45,218 nucleotides of DNA from positions 58,616 to 103,833 of the forward strand of contig JAADFU010000018.1 in NCBI GenBank assembly GCA_013152715.1, in the 5' to 3' direction. Every line of letters begins with the position of its first letter. Positions within the stretch are counted from its first letter, which is position 1. This document shows, one piece after another, positions 1 through 8,279 of this stretch. A program made the translations under genes and the position numbers. This DNA is from Calditrichota bacterium (GTDB lineage: Bacteria; Zhuqueibacterota; Zhuqueibacteria; Thermofontimicrobiales; Thermofontimicrobiaceae). The notes under the pieces were generated by a model. The model was not told where the DNA came from, ran no database searches, and saw nothing but the letters and a program-made list of their open reading frames with translations.

Positions 1-1
1 G

Positions 2-430
2 GGAGATGTCAACTCGCTGGTTTTCGATACACAAGCCGGCAAAATCGGCGTGGCGATTTGTTACGACCGCCATTTTCCGGAGTACATGCGCGCGCTAAAA
101 TTGGGCGGCGCAGAATTGGTGATCGTGCCGCAGGCGGGCGCTGTCGGAGAATGGCCGCCGGGATTATTTGAGGCGGAATTGCAAGTCGCCAGTTTTCAGA
201 ACGGATATTTCGCCGCTTTGTGCAACCGCGTCGGCAAAGAAGATTGCGTGGAGTTTGAAGGAAAATCCTTCATCACCGCGCCTGACGGCAGCGTCGTTGC
301 GCAGGCTCCGGCTGGGGAAGATTTTATTTTGATTCAAGAAATTGATCTCGCTGAAGTCGAAAATTGTCATGCGGAACGCCATTTCCTGCGGGACAGAAGA
401 CCGGCGATCTATCGGGAATGGTTCAAATAG
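2..430 (+). CDS. Nitrilase-family carbon-nitrogen hydrolase, C-terminal part (5' end outside window)
   Basis: The reading frame is open from the left edge (frame begins at base 2), so the start is missing; the internal GTG at 50 is not a credible start because family sequence continues upstream of it. The visible 142 residues contain the nucleophile-cysteine motif GVAICYDRHFPE followed by GGAELVIVPQA, as in N-carbamoylputrescine amidase or beta-ureidopropionase-like members of the CN-hydrolase superfamily. The catalytic Glu and Lys would lie in the missing N-terminal part. The frame ends normally in a region typical of the family C-terminus (FIxxEIDLAEVE, then RRPAIYREW). The likely reaction is cytoplasmic C-N bond hydrolysis of an amide or N-carbamoyl substrate; the exact substrate cannot be told. 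The amidase gene starts 38 bp downstream and may be co-transcribed. Family confidence is high, substrate confidence low. Confidence 0.88.
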   Translation, partial: GDVNSLVFDTQAGKIGVAICYDRHFPEYMRALKLGGAELVIVPQAGAVGEWPPGLFEAELQVASFQNGYFAALCNRVGKEDCVEFEGKSFITAPDGSVVAQAPAGEDFILIQEIDLAEVENCHAERHFLRDRRPAIYREWFK

Positions 431-468
431 AGCGGTTTTCATTTTTTTCAAAAATCGGGAGAAGAACT

Positions 469-2160
469 ATGGCAAACGCGAAAAAAACGGTTAAATGGGT
501 TCTTTTGATCATCGGAATTGCCGCGCTCGGCTTGAGCATCGCATTGAATATTTACGTTCTCACGGGAGGAAAAAATCTCACTCGCTATCACGTTGCCGCG
601 GCGGAAAAAATAATCGGACTCAAGTTTTCCGGAAAAGAGCGAGCGCAAATGTTGCCCATGCTGCGAAGAAATCTTTCCAAATACAAACAAATGCGAGCGA
701 CAAAAATTGACAATAGCCTATCGCCGGCGATTCTTTTTCAGCCCATTCCGCCAGGGAAAAACATTCCCATCAAGCAGGGAATTTTCGTTACGCCGACGCT
801 GCCGAAAATCTCGGCTCCCAAAAATATTGACAATCTGGCTTTTGCCACAATTCCGGAATTGGCTTATTTGATTCGGACGCGACAGATTACTTCTCTTGAA
901 CTGACGAAAATGTGCATCGCGCGATTGAAAAAATATGGTCCTCAATTGGAATGCACAATTACTCTCACAGAAGATTTAGCGCTTCAACAGGCTCGGCGCG
1001 CCGATGCGGAGATTGCCGCCGGAAAATATCGCGGCTTGCTGCACGGCATTCCCTTCGGCGCAAAAGACCTACTGGCCGTCAAAGGCTACAAAACCACCTG
1101 GGGCGCCGAACCGTATAAAAATCAGATGATTGACGTGGACGCCACCGTGATAAAAAAATTGCGGGACGCCGGTGCTGTTTTAGTGGCGAAACTCACCCTC
1201 GGCGCGCTGGCAATGGGCGATGTCTGGTTTGGCGGAAAGACTCGCAATCCCTGGGACATCACTCGCGGCTCCAGTGGTTCCTCGGCGGGTCCGGCTTCTG
1301 CAGTGGCTGCCGGTCTTGTTCCGTTTGCCATTGGCACGGAGACCTGGGGATCGATTGTGTCGCCGTCGACGGTGTGCGGCGTGACCGGCCTCAGACCGAC
1401 CTTCGGCAGAGTCAGCCGCTACGGCGCCATGGCATTGAGCTGGACCATGGACAAAATTGGTCCTATTTGCCGCAGCGCCGAAGATTGCGCCATTGTTTTT
1501 AATTCAATTATTGGCGGCGACGGCCAGGATTTGACTGTTGTCGATTTTCCGTTTCCTTATAATCCTGACATTGACATCAGCAAACTGCGCATTGGCTATT
1601 TGAAAAATGATTTTGACGCAAATTACAGATTCAAAAAATCTGACTCGCTGGCGCTGGAGACGCTCAAAAAAATGGGCGCAAAACTCGTTCCCATCAAACT
1701 GCCAGACGTGCCTTATTCGTCCATTTCGTTCATCCTCTCTGCCGAAGCGGCGGCTGCCTTTGATGAATTGACTCGTTCCAATCAGGACGATCTGATGAAA
1801 CGCCAGAGCGGAAATGCCTGGCCCAATACATTTCGCGCGTCTCGTTTCATTCCGGCGGTCGAGTACATTAACGCCAACCGCATTCGCACGCGGCTCATCT
1901 CAGAGATGGCAGATTTGATGAAAAATGTCGATTTGTACGTAGCGCCTTCTTTTAAAGGCGGCAACCTGCTGGTGACTAATTTGACAGGTCACCCTTGCGT
2001 TGTCGTGCCTAATGGTTTTTCAAAGAAAAATTTGCCCACGAGCTTTTGTTTTGTGGGTCAATTGTACGATGAAGCCACCATCCTGGCGGTCGCGCATCAG
2101 TTTCAACAAGCGACAGATTTCCACAAAAAACATCCGGCGATGGACTGGGTGAATGAATAG
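469..2160 (+). CDS. Membrane-anchored amidase-signature (AS family) hydrolase
   Basis: This 563-residue protein belongs to the amidase-signature family, which hydrolyses amide bonds with a Ser-cisSer-Lys triad. The Lys is K199 in GIPFGAKD, the cis-Ser is about S271 in the stretch RGSSGSSAG, and the nucleophile is about S295 in GTETWGSIVSPS. The spacing of 24 residues between the two serines matches fatty-acid amide hydrolase. A hydrophobic segment at about residues 10-33 should act as a signal anchor, placing the catalytic domain (about 130-550) in the periplasm, which is less common than soluble amidases. The start at 469 was chosen over an in-frame ATG at 364 because GGGAGAAG precedes it at good spacing and the 364 start would overlap the nitrilase gene by 67 bp. 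It is unlikely to be GatA, since no GatB or GatC is adjacent and it is anchored. The substrate is unknown. Confidence 0.85.
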   Translation: MANAKKTVKWVLLIIGIAALGLSIALNIYVLTGGKNLTRYHVAAAEKIIGLKFSGKERAQMLPMLRRNLSKYKQMRATKIDNSLSPAILFQPIPPGKNIPIKQGIFVTPTLPKISAPKNIDNLAFATIPELAYLIRTRQITSLELTKMCIARLKKYGPQLECTITLTEDLALQQARRADAEIAAGKYRGLLHGIPFGAKDLLAVKGYKTTWGAEPYKNQMIDVDATVIKKLRDAGAVLVAKLTLGALAMGDVWFGGKTRNPWDITRGSSGSSAGPASAVAAGLVPFAIGTETWGSIVSPSTVCGVTGLRPTFGRVSRYGAMALSWTMDKIGPICRSAEDCAIVFNSIIGGDGQDLTVVDFPFPYNPDIDISKLRIGYLKNDFDANYRFKKSDSLALETLKKMGAKLVPIKLPDVPYSSISFILSAEAAAAFDELTRSNQDDLMKRQSGNAWPNTFRASRFIPAVEYINANRIRTRLISEMADLMKNVDLYVAPSFKGGNLLVTNLTGHPCVVVPNGFSKKNLPTSFCFVGQLYDEATILAVAHQFQQATDFHKKHPAMDWVNE

Positions 2161-2169
2161 CGAGAAGAT

Positions 2170-2203
2170 GGCTCTGCTGTTAATTTTGCAGCGGAGCCTT
2201 TTT
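2170..2203 (+). terminator. Rho-independent terminator after the amidase gene
   Basis: A 10-bp stem, GGCTCTGCTG pairing with CAGCGGAGCC with one G-U pair, has a short AT loop and is followed at once by TTTTT. It lies 10 bp after the amidase stop codon and separates this gene from the long plus-strand operon. Confidence 0.85.
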
Positions 2204-2538
2204 GGTGAGAGTTTTTCTGAAGAAAGACAAAGGACGCTTATGAGTTGCGGTTCCCTGATGGGGCAAAAAAATCGCCGTGTCAATACTATCTTAATCAAAA
2301 AATGGCCAACAACCTCGGGTAACTATTCGCAGCAGTCCCCCATCTGATAAATTTCTTACACCTTTTCTGGCATTTTTTTTTGCATTGGGAAATTTCCAAA
2401 TATAAATTTGTCCAATTTGAGCGCGTTGCATTGTTTTTAATTTCATAAAAATTTGTCATTTTATCGAAAGTTAGTATAGACAGTTAACAAACAAAAACCA
2501 ATGCCAATTTTCCCTCGAACAAAAAATTAACTTATGTT

Positions 2539-2574
2539 ATTAATTTTAATAAAGTAAAAATCATTAAAATTAAT
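2539..2574. repeat. Perfect 12-bp inverted repeat upstream of the promoter
   Basis: ATTAATTTTAAT (2539-2550) and ATTAAAATTAAT (2563-2574) are exact reverse complements separated by 12 bp. The centre-to-centre distance is 24 bp, and the right arm ends 22 bp before the -35 box. This could be a dimeric regulator site. The arms are entirely A/T in an AT-rich region, so chance is a real alternative. Confidence 0.45.
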
Positions 2575-2596
2575 TCACATTTTTTTAAAATTTATC

Positions 2597-2625
2597 TTGA
2601 CAATATTTTAAAAATTATATATATT
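2597..2625 (+). promoter_or_regulatory. Predicted sigma-70-type promoter of the receptor operon
   Basis: TTGACA (2597-2602), a 17-bp spacer and TATATT (2620-2625) form a near-ideal housekeeping-type promoter. Transcription would begin near 2632, leaving a leader of about 240 nt before the first receptor gene at 2873. It is the best promoter match found in the intergenic DNA. Confidence 0.65.
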
Positions 2626-2872
2626 AGTTTATGTATGTCAAGCTAATGTCATAATATTTTCTTCAAATAATTATCATTCGATTTGCTTTCATCAAGCCAA
2701 AATTAGATGAACCACTAAAAAGTTGGTCTCATGTATAATTTATTTGAAAACCCTCCTAACTTGGGAAATAAAATCTCAACATCTCTGAAAACTCCAGACC
2801 CGAGCGAAAAAAATTACCCCATCAGAACAAATATATTGCAAAATTTACAAAAAACTAAGGGAGAATAGTGAC

Positions 2873-5800
2873 ATGAACAGGCTCATGACAGCTATTTTAG
2901 CGACGTTATTTGTCTCTGCGTCTTTGCTTTTTTCGGGAACGACGGGAAAAATTGCCGGGACCATTACAGATGCACAGACAGGCGCTCCTCTGCCTGGCGT
3001 GAATGTGATTATTGAGGGAACCAATTTGGGCGCCGCATCTAATCTTCAGGGATACTACGTCATCCTGAACGTTCCGCCCGGAACTTATACCATCAAAGCC
3101 ACAATGATAGGCTACTCCACTGAAACTTATGTCGATGTCCGAGTTAACATCGACCTCGCGACGACCATCGACTTCAAATTGAAAACACAAGTTTTGGAGG
3201 GCGAGGAAGTGACGGTAGTCGCCGAAAGGCCTATTGTTCAGGCGGACGTATCATCCAGTATGGCAAATATCCAATCCGAACAAATCAAAGCTCTGCCCGT
3301 CCAAAACATCGACGATGTTATTGGCATTCAGGCGGGTGTATTGGGAATGTCCATTCGCGGCGGCAGTTCTCAGGAGACAGCGTTTATGTTGGATGGTTTT
3401 ACGATGCGGGACGAGCGAACCAACCAGCCCTATTCCGCGGTGAGTCTGGCTTCCATTAAAGACATCCAGATTCAAACCGGCGGTTTTTCTGCTGAATACG
3501 GAAATTTGCGCTCCGGCATTGTCAACGTTGTTACCAAAGAAGGTGATTTCAATAAATACAGCGCGACAATTGACGTTCGCTACAGCCCGGCAGCGAAAAA
3601 ACATTTCGGACCTTCGGGCTACGATCCAAATTCTTACTGGAACCGTCCGTTTTTAGATGACGCCGTTTGCTGGACAGGTACAGAAGTTGGCGAGCCGTTT
3701 GACGATTTGAACGGAAATGGTACCTGGGATAGTAATGAACCCTTTACTGACTACAACAATGACGGCTCCCGGACTTACTGGAACGATTACACACAAAAAC
3801 AGTATCCCCGATTTGAAGGCTGGAATGCCGTGTCTGAGAGGACGCTTCAGGATGACGATCCGAATAACGATCTCTCTCCCGAAGCAGCCCAGCGCGTTTA
3901 TCGCTATCAACATCGCAGACAGGGGGACATCAAAAAACCGGATTATATCATTGACGGCGGTTTTGGCGGACCTGTTCCTTTTGTAAGTAACAAACTTGGC
4001 AATCTCCGCTTTTACCTTTCTCATCGCCAAGAACAGGACATGTATCTCATTCCGCTTTCCCGGGACGCTTACTCTGACAATGTAACAACTTTGAAATTAA
4101 CTTCCAATTTAACTCCTTCGATGAAATTGACCATTACCGGGCTATATGGTGAAATCCGTGCGACGAATAGCAACAATGTCGGCTTGCCCGGATATTTCCG
4201 CTCAACCGGTTCCATCGCTCGTAATTTAGGCAGGAGAAGCTACATCACAGCTATCATGTATGCTACGGATTACTGGTGTCCCACGAGCATTTATCGTCAC
4301 ATGGCATCGGCGAAATTGACCTACACCAAAAGCCCGAGCACATTTTACGAGTTTCATCTGGAACGCATCGGTAACATTTACCGCACGCGCCCCAACGCAC
4401 TACGCGACACGAGCAAAATTGTCAAAATTGGAAATGATTACTGGCTTGACGAAGCGCCTTACGGCTACATGCCCTATCCGAGTTCAGGAATCGACGGTCT
4501 GCGCATGGGCGTCGGCATGAGTAATTCGCGCGATTACAGTGAAATTTACACGACCACTGCGAAATTCAGTTTGACCAGCCAGGTTAACCCCACCAATCAA
4601 ATCAAAACCGGCGCTGAATTTATTTACAACGAACACTACGTAGAATACGGCGGGATTGATTTGACTTTACCCTCCGGCAGACCTTGGACTATCTGGGACA
4701 AACATCCTATCAGAGGAGCGGCTTACGTCACTGACAAATTGGAATTTCAGGGATTGCGCGCCAATATCGGTGTCCGCATTGATTACATCCACGCCGGTGG
4801 CACATGGTATGACATCGACAACCCCCAATTTTGGTATGACCGCGACTTTTTCAGCAGCAACTACACTGCTGACGTTGAAAATGAAGTGACCAAGAAAAAA
4901 ACAAAACGCCTTTACTACATCAGCCCGCGACTCGGTATTTCGCACCCCATTTCGGCAAATGCAAAACTTTATTTCAACTACGGACACTACCGCTCTATGC
5001 CTGACGCGGCGCGGCTGTACACCTTGCAGCGGGTCACAGAAGGCAGCGTTTCTCAAATTGGCAATCCAAATAATACGCCGAGCAGAACAGTTGCCTACGA
5101 ATTAGGTTACGAGCACAATCTTTTCAATCAACTCTTGCTACGCGTCGCTGGTTATTATAAAGATAATACACAGCAACCTAACTGGGTGCGTTACATCAGC
5201 GCTGACAGCAAAGTGAATTATCTGATGGCAGACGACAATTTTTACCAAGACATCCGCGGTTTTGAAATTACTTTAGAGCGATTGTATGGAAAATGGATTT
5301 ACGGCATGGTGAATTACACTTATCAGGTAGGTACCGCCGGCTATTTCGGAAAACTTCGCTATTATGAAAATCCGGCGGAACAACGCAGCTACGACCGGCA
5401 AAATATTTATCAGGAAAAGCCGTTGCCGCGGCCTTATTTCAAGGCGAACATTGTATTTCACACGCCTGTTGATTTTGGCCCCACGTACATGGGACGTAAT
5501 TGGCTGGGAGATTTGTTGCTAAGTTTTCGTTTCATGTGGCGCGAGGGAACCTATTCGACATGGACGCGCGGCGTAAGTCTTCCCGGCGTTAAATATAACG
5601 TTCAATGGCCTGATTATCACAACACGGACATGCGCATCAGCAAAAACTTCAAAGTCGGGAAATACAATCTGGAATTCTTCATGGATATCCACAATTTATT
5701 TAATTCGAAAATTTTCTCCTCTTATTCATTTGCTGATGGCAACGACTACCGCGATTATTTTGATTCGCTGCTCTGGCCAAAAGACGTCGGCGAACCGCTC

Positions 5801-6016
5801 GGTTACACAGAATTCGGCGACGATAAAATCGGCGACTTGAGACCGGCTAATGTCGCTTACGATCCCCTTGAGGCAAATCCGAACAGTGATCCGGAAATCG
5901 AAGCCCGCAATCAGCAGCGCAGAAAAACAAAATCCTATATTGATAATCCAAATCTGAAATGGCTGTATTACCTGAATCCGAGAGATATTTTCTTTGGTAT
6001 AAAAATTAATTTTTAA
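2873..6016 (+). CDS. TonB-dependent outer-membrane receptor 1 (Oar/SusC-like architecture)
   Basis: This 1047-residue protein starts with a signal peptide (about 1-22), then a carboxypeptidase-regulatory-like beta-sandwich (GKIAGTITDAQTGAPLPGVN, about 25-110), a TonB plug domain (about 125-225, with IRGGSSQETAFMLDG and AEYGNLRSGIVNVVT) and a long beta-barrel ending in an aromatic residue (GIKINF), as expected for barrel insertion. It should sit in the outer membrane and import a ligand using TonB energy. A motif rich in Asp, Asn and Gly at residues 277-298 (DLNGNGTWD, then EPFTDYNNDG) resembles a calcium-binding loop. The start is supported by AAGGGAG 9 nt upstream. It is the first gene of the operon, followed after 58 bp by an X-family gene, and is a clear paralogue of the receptor at 11582. 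No SusD homologue is adjacent, so a true SusCD pair is not supported. The ligand is unknown. Confidence 0.9.
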   Translation: MNRLMTAILATLFVSASLLFSGTTGKIAGTITDAQTGAPLPGVNVIIEGTNLGAASNLQGYYVILNVPPGTYTIKATMIGYSTETYVDVRVNIDLATTIDFKLKTQVLEGEEVTVVAERPIVQADVSSSMANIQSEQIKALPVQNIDDVIGIQAGVLGMSIRGGSSQETAFMLDGFTMRDERTNQPYSAVSLASIKDIQIQTGGFSAEYGNLRSGIVNVVTKEGDFNKYSATIDVRYSPAAKKHFGPSGYDPNSYWNRPFLDDAVCWTGTEVGEPFDDLNGNGTWDSNEPFTDYNNDGSRTYWNDYTQKQYPRFEGWNAVSERTLQDDDPNNDLSPEAAQRVYRYQHRRQGDIKKPDYIIDGGFGGPVPFVSNKLGNLRFYLSHRQEQDMYLIPLSRDAYSDNVTTLKLTSNLTPSMKLTITGLYGEIRATNSNNVGLPGYFRSTGSIARNLGRRSYITAIMYATDYWCPTSIYRHMASAKLTYTKSPSTFYEFHLERIGNIYRTRPNALRDTSKIVKIGNDYWLDEAPYGYMPYPSSGIDGLRMGVGMSNSRDYSEIYTTTAKFSLTSQVNPTNQIKTGAEFIYNEHYVEYGGIDLTLPSGRPWTIWDKHPIRGAAYVTDKLEFQGLRANIGVRIDYIHAGGTWYDIDNPQFWYDRDFFSSNYTADVENEVTKKKTKRLYYISPRLGISHPISANAKLYFNYGHYRSMPDAARLYTLQRVTEGSVSQIGNPNNTPSRTVAYELGYEHNLFNQLLLRVAGYYKDNTQQPNWVRYISADSKVNYLMADDNFYQDIRGFEITLERLYGKWIYGMVNYTYQVGTAGYFGKLRYYENPAEQRSYDRQNIYQEKPLPRPYFKANIVFHTPVDFGPTYMGRNWLGDLLLSFRFMWREGTYSTWTRGVSLPGVKYNVQWPDYHNTDMRISKNFKVGKYNLEFFMDIHNLFNSKIFSSYSFADGNDYRDYFDSLLWPKDVGEPLGYTEFGDDKIGDLRPANVAYDPLEANPNSDPEIEARNQQRRKTKSYIDNPNLKWLYYLNPRDIFFGIKINF

Positions 6017-6074
6017 CTAAAAATAAAATTAATCCGGCATTAGTTTGAATTATCTGAAAAAATAGAGGGTTAAT

Positions 6075-8246
6075 ATGAAACACAGCGAGAATAAATTTTT
6101 GCAAGGGATGCTAATTTTGGCAATCTGCTTTTTGCTTGTGACAGCAATTGCCAATGTCGCATTTTCTCAAGAAGTCAAATGGATAAAGATCGGATCGCTT
6201 CATTCTTGGTTTCGCGCCGATGGCTGCGAACCGGAAGTAGGCCGCACCGGACTGCAATCGGACCAGCAAGATGGTTTTCGCTGGCCTGCCATGTACCAAA
6301 AACAAGACAATGTTGCCGCCAAAGCGTTGTGGATTGGCACTTCAAATTACACTGATGCTGATCAGTACGGCGGAAATTTTTACCCTTACAAAGTTGTGCA
6401 TGTCGGCCCGCGCGGCTGGGACGTCAATCGTGAATTTATGCCCATCGAGTTCAAAATGATCGGCAAATTTGATCATCCGCGCGTTTATGTGGATGGCGTC
6501 GTCGGCTCCGAGCTCATGTGGGACGACCAAGTCGACGAAATTGACGATAATTTACCGTGCGACCGTATGATTTACAATGTGGTGAACACTTCCATCGGCA
6601 TCACGCTCACGAGAAAGATTTACGCCTGGGCGCAGCAGCGCAACGACAACTATTTTGTCACTGAATACATTTTCAAAAATACCGGCAATGTGGACAAAGA
6701 CGATGAAATCGAGCGACCAGATCAGACGCTGGAAAATGTCTATTTTTTCTTTCAGTATCGCTACGCCATAAGTCGCGAAGGCGCTGACGCTACTGATCTG
6801 AATTCCCCGCGTTGGGGAATTAATACCATGCTCAGCACCCGCGGCGAGGCCAAAGCGGCATACAGCTTTGGCACTTACAATTACACCGGCGATTACGAAG
6901 ACTGGCTCAACGGCGATACTGATGCCGATTCTCTGCGCTGCCAGTTTGCCTGGGCCGGAAAACACTCTCAAGCGAGCTATGATTTGCTTGGCTATCCCGA
7001 CGTCAAATACAAATCCGGCAGACTCATGGGACCGCAATTTATCGGTGTCGAAACGTTACATGCGGACAAATCTGCTGAAGATAAAAACGACGATCCGTTA
7101 CAGCCGACAACGACGACCTACCAGCAATCAGACGATCCGCCGACTCGTCCCAACGATCAATTCGACGCGTCGCGCATGGCTGAAGAGTGGAAATGGATCA
7201 CGCGCGGTCACCGTCTGCCGCGGCACGACGAACTTGTCGGCGACGGCTTCCCCGATCAATTGGAAGGAACGCCCGGCGGATTTTCCAACATGAACGGCTA
7301 TGGTCCTTACACGCTGGGCCCCGGCGACAGCATTCGCATTGTGGTTGCTGAAGGCGTTAATGGATTGGACAGAAAACTCTGTGAAGAAATTGGCAAAAAC
7401 TGGTATAAGAAAAATTCACCTTATACTTTGCCTGACGGTTCGAGTACCACAGATCCAGACGAATACAAAGATGCCTGGGTCTTCACGGGAAAAGATTCTT
7501 TATTCAAAACCTTCAGTCTGGCTCGCAGCAATTACAGCGCCAATTTTAACATTCCGCTGCCGCCTCCGCCGCCGAGCTTTTTTGAAGTCAAATCCGGCGG
7601 AGACAGAATTCGTCTCACCTGGGACGGCAACGCGGAATCATGGCCTAATTTCGCAGGCTATCGCATTTATCGTGCTGCTGCGAAATACGACACAACGTAC
7701 AATTTGATTTTCGCCTGCGGGCAGGGAACCGACTTCCCGGAAATTGTGCATTCTTATGATGACACTTCCGCGCATCGCGGCTATTCCTACTATTATTACA
7801 TTTCTTCTTTTGACGACGGAACCGCAGATCCTCAGGGTGAATTGCACAGCAGCATGTTCTGGACGCGAACCATCGAGCCGGCATTTCTGCGCCGTCCAGC
7901 CGGAGATAAATTAGCCGACATTCGCGTGGTGCCAAATCCGTACAACGTCAGAAACCGTGATTTCCAATATCCGGGAGAACCGGATAAAATCATGTTTTTG
8001 AACATTCCGGCTGAGTGTATCATTCGAATTTACACAGAGCGCGGAGATTTGATTAATACAATCATTCACGACGACGGCAGCGGTGACGAGTCCTGGAATT
8101 CCACAACTGAATACGGTCAGGTTGTCGTCAGCGGCGTCTATCTCGCAGTCTTTGAGGTAACCAATGACTACAAAGACCCGCAGACGGGCGAAGTGCTTTA
8201 CCGCAAAGGCGACAAAGAAATCAGAAAATTTATTATCATCAGATAA
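6075..8246 (+). CDS. Exported X-family protein A, with FN3-like and FlgD-like C-terminal domains
   Basis: I do not recognise the main domain. The 723-residue protein has a signal peptide (about 1-32, ending near AFSQ) and a unique N-terminal domain of about 450 residues that opens with IKIGSLHSWF. Next comes a fibronectin-III-like domain after a proline run (about 495-600, with IRLTWDG and FAGYRIYRA), then a FlgD-like tail from about 615 (VVPNPYNV, FQYPGEPDKIMFL, YGQVVVSGVY) ending in FIIIR. The tail resembles T9SS-type sorting domains but has PNPYN in place of NYPNPFNP. The neighbouring gene at 8280 is a close tandem paralogue; the copy at 14754 is more distant. GAGGGT precedes the ATG. Each X gene follows a receptor gene or another X gene, so a surface partner of the receptors is a reasonable inference, not a demonstrated role. 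Confidence 0.75.
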   Translation: MKHSENKFLQGMLILAICFLLVTAIANVAFSQEVKWIKIGSLHSWFRADGCEPEVGRTGLQSDQQDGFRWPAMYQKQDNVAAKALWIGTSNYTDADQYGGNFYPYKVVHVGPRGWDVNREFMPIEFKMIGKFDHPRVYVDGVVGSELMWDDQVDEIDDNLPCDRMIYNVVNTSIGITLTRKIYAWAQQRNDNYFVTEYIFKNTGNVDKDDEIERPDQTLENVYFFFQYRYAISREGADATDLNSPRWGINTMLSTRGEAKAAYSFGTYNYTGDYEDWLNGDTDADSLRCQFAWAGKHSQASYDLLGYPDVKYKSGRLMGPQFIGVETLHADKSAEDKNDDPLQPTTTTYQQSDDPPTRPNDQFDASRMAEEWKWITRGHRLPRHDELVGDGFPDQLEGTPGGFSNMNGYGPYTLGPGDSIRIVVAEGVNGLDRKLCEEIGKNWYKKNSPYTLPDGSSTTDPDEYKDAWVFTGKDSLFKTFSLARSNYSANFNIPLPPPPPSFFEVKSGGDRIRLTWDGNAESWPNFAGYRIYRAAAKYDTTYNLIFACGQGTDFPEIVHSYDDTSAHRGYSYYYYISSFDDGTADPQGELHSSMFWTRTIEPAFLRRPAGDKLADIRVVPNPYNVRNRDFQYPGEPDKIMFLNIPAECIIRIYTERGDLINTIIHDDGSGDESWNSTTEYGQVVVSGVYLAVFEVTNDYKDPQTGEVLYRKGDKEIRKFIIIR

Positions 8247-8279
8247 TTTTATCAAAATTCCCATAAAAAGAGAGGTCTG

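Larger units (their letters stand above)
2204..2872 (+). other. AT-rich intergenic and leader region upstream of the receptor operon
   Basis: About 670 bp hold no credible coding frame; the short frames seen here lack a ribosome site and family features. The region is much more AT-rich than the genes on either side. It contains a 10-bp palindrome GGAAATTTCC at 2388-2397, a perfect 12-bp inverted repeat (2539-2574), a near-consensus promoter (2597-2625) and then a leader of about 240 nt before the first receptor gene. A second TATAAT-like box sits near 2731-2737 but has no good -35. No riboswitch class was recognised in the leader, although its length leaves room for regulation. Confidence 0.6.

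Noticed and set aside
364-468. Upstream extension of the amidase gene to the ATG at 364
   Set aside because: It would overlap the nitrilase gene, its translation is not family-like, and a good ribosome site with a membrane anchor supports the start at 469.
2153-2347. Short plus-strand frame after the amidase gene
   Set aside because: It overlaps the terminator, lacks a ribosome site and has no recognisable features.
2873-8246. Classical SusC/SusD pair
   Set aside because: The receptor fits the SusC/Oar style, but the X protein has no lipobox and no SusD-like motif. It has an FN3-like domain and a sorting tail instead.
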